NCBI RefSeq assembly: GCF_000224145.3
Contig: NC_020176.2
Location: 1,054,693-1,118,692 of the forward strand
Direction: 5' to 3'
DNA length: 64,000 nt
Source of the DNA: Ciona intestinalis
Taxonomy: Eukaryota; Chordata; Ascidiacea; Phlebobranchia; Cionidae
Both the position numbers and the translations under genes were made by a program. The notes under the pieces are model-generated. The model ran no database searches. It worked only from the letters and a program-made list of their open reading frames with translations, and had not been told where the DNA came from. Below are positions 33,501 through 43,739 of this stretch, one piece after another (positions within the stretch are counted from its first letter, which is position 1; every line of letters begins with the position of its first letter).

Positions 33501-36500
33501 CATTATTATTGTTGTTACAATTTTGCCGTCAGTCTACGTCATAGCATAGTCACAACACGAAAAATGAATATACGCTACGTAATTTGATTTTCATAAATTC
33601 ATACAGTCATATTGTACATATGACATGTTTTTGAGGCCAGATCATGCTATACGCATCAATTTTTTTATAATGTAAAAACTGTAGAAATATTGTTCTCAAA
33701 ATCACATCAATTTCACGTTACAAAACATTCGAAATTTCGGTAACTGTTTAATGAACGTTAAATTTAAAAAACACAAATTTAAATTTTACAATTTTTTTAT
33801 GCTGTTCGCCTGTTTTGTGGCTTAGCAATGTGCCAGTAAAGGCCTGGTCTAGTAAAGTGTTTTTGAAGTTCACCTGCTTGTTTGAAGCTATGCTGCATCA
33901 GCTTCCAAACAGGAAATTGCACGTTGCAATTTGTAGTACTGCTCAACACGTCGCAATTTAATTGGCTCGCGTCACAAGGAAATGTATGTTCTTACTTCAA
34001 AACCTGTTCGCTCTTTCAGTAGCCTATGAGTAACTGAAAGTCAAAATTTCAAAACATTACAGTCATTTAATGTAATGCGAAAGGAAGAAACAGTGTGAAA
34101 GGAATTTTTCTTTTACAAAGTTAAAGATTTGGCATGCATGTTAAGTTTTTTAATATGCTTCACAATTAATTCTACCTCATAATCTTATTTTCGATTTAAA
34201 CAATGATTTGTGTCCAAAATAAAAAAGATCATTTTTGAGATTGTCTATATTTGTACAAAAAATTGACATAATTAAGTAATGTCATTTGTATTAAACAGAA
34301 AATATTTTGACTTTACACTAGTTTAAAATAATTGGTAATGTTGTATTTTCGCCAAACTCACATGACAGTTAAATGAATCCCATCTTTGTACAGAATAAAA
34401 CTGTAATTACGTGATTTATAAATATAGAATCTGCTTGCCACGACCCTATGTGTTAAGCTTAGCTTAATGACGAATTGGCTACTAATTGTAACCATATGTT
34501 ATGACCAAAAAAAGAATTGTCCATACACTGTTATACACAAAAAGCTTAAAACTTTCAGTATTGGATAATTTTATTAAAACTGTGCCGCTTTTGCTGACAG
34601 GCACAATATAATTTTAAATTTGCTCCTATGGTCTTAAATAAACTTAAGATTTTATGTAACTAGTGTTTTATCTGCCATACATTGCGACCTGAGAAAGTCC
34701 GAAAATATATAATCTTTTGAATGAATAAATGAATGTAACTTGATTTATATTTGCGTTTCATACACTTTGTGCCAGCTTAGGATTTACCATGTATGTTACT
34801 TCGTGGATGATTATTTTTTTTGGTTTCTTTTTTATGTATGCTGATAATTTGGGTAACTCATTAGTGACCACTGGGTTAGAGCAATTTTAGGGACTCAACT
34901 TGTATATAATTGTGGATGTAAAAAAGATTAGTTTCATTATTCCTACTAAATGAATAAGTACATTAAGTACCATGTATAACATGACCAGTTTCATAATTAT
35001 TTGAAAATATGCTGCTATACATTTTGTTCACAACATAGCCACACGAGTTGTAACCTATAGTCCCATGATTTGGTTTTCATGTTTTGTATTTCCTTTCTGG
35101 AAATTGGCATGTTAGGTGGTTAAAATTGTTGGTAACAGGTTGCATTTATCTGTTTTGTTAAACGCCTACAATTCCTGATATAATTGTGTTTATCACATGC
35201 ATTTTGTTTACTGCTTGAGAATTTAAAATTATATAAATAGTTTGCAATTGCTTTGTATGTTAATCTGTTAAAACTTCGTGCAATTGTTTTGCATACTAAA
35301 AAAAATCGTTCAGTTTACTAATTGTCTAGTTTACAAAAATATTTACACCAAATAATTATTGGTCTCTCTCTCTCTGACTGTTTAAAACCAGGAAATATGA
35401 GATGTAGGTTTTAACGGTTTCCCAACAGTACTATATTAAATAAATCTCTGCTTTCTACTGTTAGATTATGCATATTTTTTATGTCATAAATACCTATATT
35501 CGCATAATGGTATTGATGGGTGGGGTAAGATCCTAAGACGGGTCATGTTTTCTGTCTCTTTTCTGGTCCCATTTCCTAGTAAACAAAGAATATTTACAAA
35601 ATTGTATATCCCTAGCCCAGCCACTCTAAAATAGCGTTGTTAATTGTTAAAACAGTAGAAAATATGGAATTTAGGTGTAATGGTAATGACATCGTATCCC
35701 ACTGTACTATATTTTATATATGATGAATAAAATAAACAAACAATTCCGTTCCAGAAGTCCTCTCGCTCAAATGGAGGAAGAGAAGTCGGAACACATGCAA
35801 AAGATGAAGAAGATGGAAATGGAAATGGAAGAAGTCTTCCGGATGAAAGTTCACGAGAAGAAGCAGAAATTGCAGGAATCTGAGGCAGATGTGAGTGGAA
35901 TTAAATTGAAAGACCTTTTATAGAACAGAATATTTTGGCTGAAAGTTCTGCCTGATTTTTTGTTGGATTAACTGTTGTACAATGGGCCTGGCACCATTTA
36001 GTTAAATGAATGAATCGTGCTCAAGGATGCACACGCCAACAATGATAACAGCATGTCTCAAACCTGTTAACCAGCTTTGTGGTTACAGTGCTTGCATTGT
36101 AACTGGAGTATACCATGTTTAAAGCTGAGTGTGGCTACCATGTCGGTTGTGTGTCTTCGGGCAAGACACTTTACCACTATGCTTCAACAAGCTCAGTGGT
36201 CACTAATGGGTTATCAAAATTTTCAACATTGATTGGGCATGTGATCTTTTTTTTATACAATTGGTTGGAATTGAATTTTGTTTTGTTTTTGTAGCACCAA
36301 ATGCTAACTTTATTTTTCTACACAAGAATTGTTTAACTTTATAAGCACCAGATCAGGGTCCGATTTACAGAATTTGTAACAGTTTTAATTTGCTTACGGT
36401 GTTTAGTGACTTTTCTTAATGGAGAAAGTTATAACTCCTAAACCCCAACTACCATTCATAAACAAATACCAGTAAAATTGCTAAAATTGTAACTTAATAT

Positions 36501-37634
36501 GTTCATTACATGACTATTCAACTTTAATAATTTCAACACATTCGGTATAGTTGACAATCTAAAAAAATTCTAGTTGTCTCGTCGACACGAAGCAATGAAA
36601 AAGAAATTGGAAGCAGAATATGCTGCTCTAGACGAGAAGCAGCGACAATATGAGAAAGACAAACAAGATTTCGAGGCTTTGCAACTTAAACTGATGGAGG
36701 ATCGGAAATCCGACAAGTAAGTTGACATCATTTTTCTTTTTTTTCCATTTTTACTTAGTATGTGTGTGCACATGGTGTAGTGTCGTTATTTTTTTCATCG
36801 TTCAGTTTAGAATGTGTGCAGTGTAAATTAGTCAAAATTTAATTTTTAAACTAGTTTAAATAGATCTTATTCAAACTCAAACAGTTACTAATGAAGCAAC
36901 ATAATTTTCTTTGTTTGTTTTTATTATACAATTTAAATTATCAAAAAAGGACATATTTTAATAATGAAATGTAAATGCTACATGTAATATTCTTAAGTCC
37001 GAACAGTTGTTAGTTCTTACTGCTTACATATAAGCAGTAATTATCATAATACGGTCTGTTCACAAACTGAAAACATAATTTCGAAATCAAATATATTTAA
37101 AATTTATCACAATCTACTAACAGCTTTTGCTGTAAACTTTAGTTGCCAGACATAATATAAATCCAAAACATTTCTTCAAGCTAATTTGTTTTCATACCTC
37201 AATTTTAATGTCCTATTCAGCTTGCTCATTTTTTAGAGTATTTGGTTTGTCTAAAAAAAATATAAAAATTTGTAAATCAAAACAAATTGTTAAAAAAAAA
37301 ATATTGTTGAAGCTAAGCTAGGTAGAAACGATACGAAATTAAATTTGCTTAAAAGTGTGTTTTAGATTAATTTATTTTGTGTTGCAATAAATTGTGTCAT
37401 CGCCGGATATAATTTGCATGAAACAAAAGCTTTCTTTTTCTGGCTTTATTACCGTTAGGATATTTGTGTGCACTAATTTAAATCTACAAATTGCTTGGCA
37501 CTGATTTGTTTCTTATTTCTTTTCCTTCCCACCCCACTCCGCATGGCTTGCCGTGATCAATCAACGATGACAACCAACGGTGCGACTCACATAGGTCCAT
37601 GGATAAGAAAAAGAAGACCAAAACACTTTTTTAG
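28697..37634 (+). CDS. SEPT7: Septin 7 (CDC10-type), 5' exon missing
   Basis: Twelve exons join in phase: 28697-28802, 29509-29615, 30103-30203, 30784-30918, 31407-31524, 31687-31779, 31910-32006, 32594-32645, 33068-33187, 35755-35890, 36574-36716, 37595-37634. Septins are GTP-binding proteins that assemble into filaments at the cortex and cleavage furrow; SEPT7 is the obligate end-type subunit of hetero-octamers. Visible are the P-loop GESGLGKST, switch [15 protein letters not shown], the AKAD base-recognition motif, the septin element [29 protein letters not shown] and a long C-terminal coiled coil from SPLAQMEEE. The last exon is tiny and ends [10 protein letters not shown], like the human KKKGKIF end. 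The exon before [12 protein letters not shown] was not identified. Introns carry MITE and SINE copies. Confidence 0.97.
29091..29150 (+). repeat. Repeat family R, weak copy
   Basis: GGCACCCCATGCCCCATGGG followed by TTAGAGTTGGCCCATTATC, roughly collinear with the central part of the other copies. Confidence 0.35.
30005..30090. repeat. (AC)n/(AT)n microsatellite in septin intron
   Basis: Runs of CA followed by long TA stretches just before the acceptor of the 30103 exon. Confidence 0.85.
30513..30566. repeat. (AT)n microsatellite in septin intron
   Basis: Near-perfect alternating AT for about 50 bases. Confidence 0.85.
31013..31160 (+). mobile_element. MITE family A copy, right end missing, septin intron
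   Basis: Left end TATAGTAGCGTAGGAAAAGA and the core TTTGGTAGTAAACAAAGAAC; stops before the right terminus. Confidence 0.75.
32043..32237 (-). mobile_element. MITE family A copy, inverted, diverged, septin intron
   Basis: TATAGTAGTACTGTGGGGAA at left, TTTGTTTACTACCAAATGG inside and a decayed right end. Confidence 0.75.
32775..32830 (+). mobile_element. Possible SINE B-box fragment
   Basis: AGGTTCTTGGTTCGAGTC matches the SINE B-box region only; no body or tail. Confidence 0.25.
33275..33352 (-). repeat. Repeat family R, copy 2, reverse
   Basis: Its complement reads GGGGTTGAGGTCCTGTAGCA, then CATGACAAGCCATG and TTAGGATTTAGGC, collinear with the copy at 28562. Confidence 0.6.
34717..34925 (-). 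mobile_element. SINE copy, reverse, 5' head missing
   Basis: Begins with the complemented tail (GAATGAATAAATGAATGTAA) and contains CATTAGTGACCACTGGGTTA, the shared SINE body reversed. Confidence 0.7.
35511..35711 (+). mobile_element. MITE family A copy, diverged, septin intron
   Basis: Left GATGGGTGGGGTAAGATCCT, core CATTTCCTAGTAAACAAAG, right end CCCACTGTACTATA. More diverged than most copies. Confidence 0.7.
36062..36245 (+). mobile_element. Degraded SINE in septin intron
   Basis: Contains GGGCAAGACACTTTACC and CTCAGTGGTCACTAATGGGT, collinear with the SINE body; tRNA-like head poorly kept. Confidence 0.55.
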
Positions 37635-39167
37635 AGAAACTTTTTGCGTGCATGATTCCGTATCCAATCCCCGCATATACAACTAACACGACGGATGCTC
37701 ATTGCTGAGTGCTTCCTATAAACAAACTTCTCCAGCCTGCTGTCCCGACCCCACCGTTCACAGTGCATGCTTTCTTTTTGTCATTCGTCTGCGGTTTTTA
37801 TTACCTATTACGCAACCGACAAGCGTCATCAGAGTTGCTTACCTTTCAAACCCCTTGTTACTGATTGCTCGGCTACAAAGCAAAAGGCATGCTGGTGTAA
37901 ATCTACCGACTACCCCACAGTGTTCCGCCTGGGAAACCGACTTAATAGGCTGCCGTTAAACTTATTGCAATACAAGGTTGGCGTGTTTCACCCATAAACT
38001 GTAACTCAAACGTTTTTTTTTTTAATCCCTCAAAGTCAAATACCGTCAGCAGCTTCTCGACACGTCGTGTTATCAACGTGCTGCTGCCACTAACTAACGT
38101 TCACTCAACCCAACGCTGATCGATTGATCATTATACAGTTACTTAACATTTTTCTGCAGTCTGTTATTTTTTAATTTACCCGAATTATATTCCGTTTTTT
38201 GCATCCAGTTTAAAAACTGTTGCATTCGCTATTATATTAGCCGTATACGTTTTACATAACATTGCATACTTTGCCTTTGCAATAACTACCCTGACAAGTT
38301 TTCGTAGCATGTTGGTTTTATAACTCAGTCCCGCACAAAAAATGAAAAGTTAAATTTAATTAAAAAAATGATTGAAATGTACAAATGAGTTTCACCTACA
38401 ACGTTGTATTACATATTATATAATAAAGAAATTAAGGGAAATTGAATGTATTAATAATTTAGTGGAAAATTTCGAAAACTCCTGAGTTCTGCTTATATGT
38501 AGTTAATTCGCAACAACACAAAACACGTTTCTTCGCCAACAAAATAACTTCGATTTGCGTTCGGTTTTGGTTGTTTTTTAATTTCACACTTGTTTGTGCC
38601 AGTCGTACACTCGGAAGAAAGAAAAAATGGTGAAACCGATTATTTGACGTCGACCTGCAAACTGAAACGACAACAGTTTTTCACGTGGCCAAAATATGCC
38701 AGAAAGATGAATGCTATGTGTTTTAAACTGTACAACATGATTTTCACTATTGCCTATTTAACCAAGCAAATATAAAACGACTTTCATTGCTGCTGTTGTA
38801 TTGCAGCCAACGCAATGTGAATGATGCTGCTGTATTTTAACGGGTTGTTAGAGTTTCCTTGACGTTAACTCTGTTCTGTATAGCCCTTTACATACGCAGC
38901 ATAATCTAATAACTTACCTTATGTTTCTTCGCTCAATGCTACTGCCTTTACCCGCCATTGCTTAAGAGTTCGAGTCGTTTTTAAGACTTCTATCTCAAAT
39001 GAAACGTGCAGTGTATGCATATGTAATATATTCCAAATATTATCCGCATGTATTAATGTTGCTATGTATGTTACGCAGCCTCGAATTGCATTCGGGAACA
39101 TTACAAGTACGACTAAACTCTTGTCCAGTTATTTCAACGTCTTAGTACAGTAGAGGTCCTATATACA
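37635..39167. other. Septin 7 3' UTR and intergenic sequence
   Basis: An AATAAA at 38422 could end the septin transcript with a ~800-base UTR. No other gene recognised before the MITE at 39168. Confidence 0.5.
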
Positions 39168-39362
39168 TATAGTACTATGGGGTAAGATAGAACACCTTTA
39201 GCACGTAATATCAAAATATCCTGAACGTGTTTTAAACAAAAAAACAGTCGTCTATGGGAGTCGTAAAGATGCGGTTCTAAAATTCTTTGAATGTTTTTTA
39301 CTGTACCAAATAGGACGAGAAAGCTGCATAAAAAGGTGTCCCATCTCCCCACACCCTACTAC
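39168..39362 (-). mobile_element. MITE family A copy, inverted
   Basis: Full length; ends TATAGTACTATGGGGTAAGA and CCACACCCTACTACA after complementing. Confidence 0.8.
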
Positions 39363-39495
39363 AGTAAAGTCATCATGGCCTTGCGTGTAGACTACACAAC
39401 ATTATTTATAACTCAGGTAGGCCCACGACTATCATACCGACATTACGAAAGTCTGAATAGATTAATTACGAGCAGCAGCAAAAGGAAACCGAACT

Positions 39496-39660
39496 TATAG
39501 TAGGGTGGGGTAAGTTGGGACATGTCTTCATTTCTCTTTGTTCTATTGGTACAGAACAAAGATAAGATAGTTGGGTGTGGTAAGATGGAACATGCCTTCA
39601 TTTTCTTTCCTAGTAGCAAATAGTACTGAATAAAAAAATATATTTACAGAATTATATGTA
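39496..39660 (+). mobile_element. MITE family A, two stacked left ends
   Basis: A left end TATAGTAGGGTGGGGTAAGT is followed ~72 bp on by a second one (TAGTTGGGTGTGGTAAGATG), suggesting insertion into, or partial duplication of, an older copy. No right end. Confidence 0.65.
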
Positions 39661-40770
39661 GCAAGCAACTAAACAATATGTTGGGATTATATGCTAATGG
39701 TATTTACAAACAAACATCATCAGTCTCTTATTCAAACTGAATTAATTATTTCTTCACATGGAACTATTTGATCCATTATGTTATATATTATTTAAAACGA
39801 ATCACCTAGCAATGGGTAACAAATGAATGGAAGTAACCTATTTTTCCTCGGGCAGGGGGGCAACGATAGTCGGTATAACACAGGTGTTGTGTTTCATTCA
39901 GCTCATGTAACTTCGTGGGTGATTGTTTTTAGGATATTTTTTTCATACCATATGGCAGACAATTTTAAATTTACACAACCCATTAGTGACCAATTTCGGT
40001 TGAAGCAATTGTCGTTTAGTGTCTTTCAACGATAACAACAACGAGCCTCGAACCCGTAAATGCTCGAGATAGGCGCACTAACCACTTTCCAACGACACCG
40101 GACAGGATAAAGCCAGATGTGTTTTCCTCCTAATTATTTGTTATGTATATGAGAGAGGAAAAAAAGACTTTGATGCACGGAATGGGATATTTCAGTCAAA
40201 CGGAAATCTTGAAATTAAATCAAAACGTTTGCTGTGGCCATTTTAACAGAATATTGCCTTCGTTCACTGGTGCCTGGTGGGCCTACAGTTTATTAGTTCA
40301 ATGCATCATAAACGATATTGCGGAAATGGGAATTAGGAAAGAATTACGTTACTTAATAAAAAAAAGTTTTTTACTTTAATGTAAGTTTTTGTTTAATAAA
40401 CGCTATTCCTGTATACACGTGTATAGCTTTGACGGTAAATGATATTTGCTAAATTATCAAAGGTGGTTTTTAATCGGTGACGAAAATTTATGTATACGGA
40501 GAGGTAGTGTTATAACGTTGACAATGGCAGGTTGGAGATTAGCACACAATTTGACAAGTAAAGATTATATGCGAAGTGTTATTTACACATATAGGTACAC
40601 ACTGTGTTTAATGTAATGCAGCTACCAGTACACAGAAAGACACGAGCATTAAGAACATCAAATATGGTAGAAATATTAAACATTTTTTTTAATTACTTGC
40701 TCTCGGCTGTTGGGCAACGACAGGTATTGCTATTTAGTATTGTAGTTGTTACTTTACTGCTGTTATTTGA
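39661..40770. other. Intergenic, right edge is the GPCR 3' UTR
   Basis: Contains a reverse SINE at 39822. Short frames at 40143 and 40604 show no family features. Confidence 0.5.
39822..40108 (-). mobile_element. SINE, reverse, nearly complete
   Basis: Complemented body (CCCATTAGTGACCAATTTCG) and head (AGCCTCGAACCCGTAAATG; GCACTAACCACTTTCCAACG). Confidence 0.75.
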
Positions 40771-43739
40771 CTACCTACGGTCTTTAACCGTGCTTGTACT
40801 AAGGTCCCATACGTGAGTACTTCTACGCCGTTTCTCCGCTTCCGAAGTGGTGTATGAACTGTCTGTACTTGCCATTTTTGACAGAGATTTCTGTCGGTTA
40901 GCTTGGCTGTGTCGGTACGAGGACGAAGAATATCCTCCCATGGATGCACTTCGACGTCTTCTTCTTCGTGCTTCCTCTGTACAGATAAACACGTCTGCGA
41001 GAGCTCGCCGGAAATGACGATTCCGCACACTGTAGATTATACAGTTCCAAAACGAGTTGGAAAGCAAGAGTCGTGAAGCCACGAACTGCGCCGAGTTGTA
41101 AAAGTTTGTAGCATAAGGTGAATATGTAGCAGGATATCGGGCTGGCGTGATTAACCTGACGAAACATAACAATATTATAACAATTGTCGGTAAAAATATA
41201 AGTAACAAGTGAAAGTATACAGTTTTGTGGTAAAAAATAGGGTACCATTTGCACCTACATCTTATATTTCCTAATTGTGTTTTAAACGGTTTACAACACT
41301 TTTTTAGGGTTGCTATAAATGCCCTACGGTTATATATTCAAGTAAATGTTTTTGTTTATCAAAAAATGGGACGAGATAGGAGAATAAAAACATGTCCCAC
41401 TTTACCCCAACCTGATACGTCAAAACACCAACTTAAATTTCAGTAATGAATATTCATTCAGTTACTTACTTATCTAATGCCACTCCTAGTGCAAGAATAA
41501 TTATGCTCGGTAAAAGTGCAATCGTGAACGCCCCGATCATTACAGCCAATGTTTTAGCAAGCTTTTCTTCCACGTTTTCGTGGCTTAGTGTCCCCGTTTG
41601 GCTTGGCCTCGACTGTCTCCGCAGCTGTGATATAAATCTTAATTATAATTTCTTCGTAATACACATGAGCTTTGTTTTGTTGACATTGTGAATAAGCAAG
41701 CAACATTTAAATGTCTGATGGCAACGATATTTAAATGACTTCCTTAGATTTTATATTCATAGAATACTCTTTCGGTTATTTTGCATTAATAAATCATATA
41801 AAATCACCAGCAAAACAATATTTTCGTAGCGAAAATATGACTTTTACACTTTATATCGTCGATCATGAAAATCAGAGTTGGCATGTTAGCCAAATAAGCC
41901 ATACTTGATATTCTAGTGTGATACTGTATTAGTTTGTGTTGATGCCTAAGCAGGAATAAGGTGGAAAACACAAACAATACCTTTGCGTGAAGACTGATCG
42001 CAAATTGAGACACTCGTCGTTTAGCTGCTTGTTCGAAATTGGACTTGGTCGTGCTGTAAAAACAATATTGAACATTTTATATCCAGCCTGCAAACAAACA
42101 TTTAGTCATGAAAGGTATCTTACCCATTCGAATGAGTGACATTGGCTTTTCCTGATTGGTTTTCCGGTCTTTCACCTTCTGCGGTGTCAGGTCTTGCTTG
42201 CTGTTGGTTACGACGACGTTTTGCCGATAAAGTGCGTCGGTTTTTGCCATCAGTGCAAACTTGTCGCAGCATCATACCGTTGATAACCCAAACCGCTAAC
42301 AAGGGTAAACCCATCGTGACTGCGTAGATTACTGCAGCGATTAGCCCGGTCGACAGGATCAAACTAAGTCCCGAGATGTCGTATGGTCTCTTTGTAAACA
42401 CAGGATAAATTGCGCAAATAAACCCAAAGGCCCAAATCGCCATGAACACAATAATCGATCGTTTTTTCGTCAAGTACTTGCCCTGTCTGTACCGAAAGGG
42501 CTTCGTGATGGCCAGATAACGATCAACGCTCGCTGCACCCATGGTGTAAATCGATACGGAAAAGGACATTACTGTGAACACGCCCATAAAGTTGAGATAT
42601 CTTTGATCAAAGTAATCTGTAGCATGGGGGGACTGACCTTCGGATCGAAAAGGTAGAGGCGACATCGACAATACGTAGTGATGGTACACACTTCCTGGCA
42701 GCACAAAGAGGCCGACCATAATATCAGCTATTGCAAGCGATATCTTGAAGTACCCTGGAATATTCTGCATTATTGTTGTTCGAACACTGACTGCCAGCAC
42801 AAGGAAATTAGTCACTACCACAATTGCTGCCAAAACGGAGTCGACAACCATTGTAAAAACGATAGCTGGCCGACAAAATTGAGAAAAACATTGGTACGAA
42901 GTCACCGGGCTTGACTGATAGTTTAATTTAGAAATCCCGCACGCCACCGGCTCGCAGAACGGTCTGTATGTAAGAAACCACTCAGAATAGTTAAGTTGAG
43001 AAAACGGAGTCAAGATATCCGATGTTTGGTCTTGCGTCGTGTTTACAATTTCGTTGTCAAGAAAACTTTGAAAGTTTTGAAAAAATGATTGAATATCCGC
43101 GCAATACTTATACTCCACTTTGGTCTCGTTTCGTCTTTCTTCATTCCTTCTTGTCGCGTTTACAATTGTTGCAACTTCACGGAGGCGATTTCTGCGAACC
43201 CATGCCAATACTAGATCGTGCGCTTCGTCATTAAAAACACCATTTTCGGTTTGCTCGATGCTGTTGCCACATGTTCGTGCAAAGTTTTGAGGGTTGCAGA
43301 TTTTTTCGTACACTGCGTGGTAATAGCTGGTCACGTTATAAACTCGATTGCTACATTCATCTTGCAACCAAGGCTTCCCCGTTACCATTTGACACAACAT
43401 CAATCTCGACAAATAAACTAAAATCGAGCCAGATCCGATTTTAAACTTGGGCTTACTTTCACAGTAACTAATATTTTGGAAGTTTTCCGCGCGAAAGTGT
43501 TGCTCTACAACTAGTTGATTGACAGGTAAATTAGTACTTGAGATGTTGCGACGAGCAATTACATCAGTTCTGTCTCCTACTTTGTATATGTCGCTGGCTT
43601 CCCTGCCAACAAATAACGATGCATTTGTGAGCGCAGCTTTGTGAGCAAGGATACACAGCAGCACGCACACTTGCACAAAACATCTGTGGTTGAAGTTATT
43701 TTGCCAGCAGTTTTCCATCCTTAGTTGAATACGCCTCAT
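40771..43739 (-). CDS. Orphan rhodopsin-class GPCR with large ectodomain
   Basis: Exons 42124-43739, 41981-42053, 41470-41624 and 40771-41155 join in phase to give 742 residues. A signal peptide (~8-37) precedes a ~250-residue N-glycosylated, cysteine-containing ectodomain, then seven helices: TM1 ~293-319 (Asn in VVTNFLVL), TM2 ~331-353 (SLAIAD), TM3 ~381-404 ending DRY at 406-408, TM4 ~428-447, TM5 ~456-491, TM6 after EEKLAKTLAVMIGAF, TM7 ending NCIIY. The cytoplasmic tail is Arg/Ser-rich. Unusual: no Cys at the TM3 start nor in loop 2, so the standard disulfide is missing; TM6 has LLP for CWxP; TM7 has NCxxY for NPxxY. Thr at position 3.32 argues against an amine ligand. Ligand unknown. 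Intron 3 holds a MITE. Confidence 0.9.
41223..41416 (-). mobile_element. MITE family A copy in GPCR intron 3, diverged
   Basis: TTTATCAAAAAATGGGACGA and ACATGTCCCACTTTACCCCA mark the right part; the left end is decayed. Confidence 0.7.

Larger units (their letters stand above)
33188..35754 (+). other. Large septin 7 intron
   Basis: 2.6-kb intron between the GTPase-domain end and the coiled-coil exon. It holds a reverse copy of repeat R, a reverse SINE and a diverged MITE. Otherwise no feature seen. Confidence 0.7.

Noticed and set aside
42120-43421. Plus-strand frames of 63-78 codons within the GPCR
   Set aside because: Antisense to exons encoding conserved transmembrane helices.
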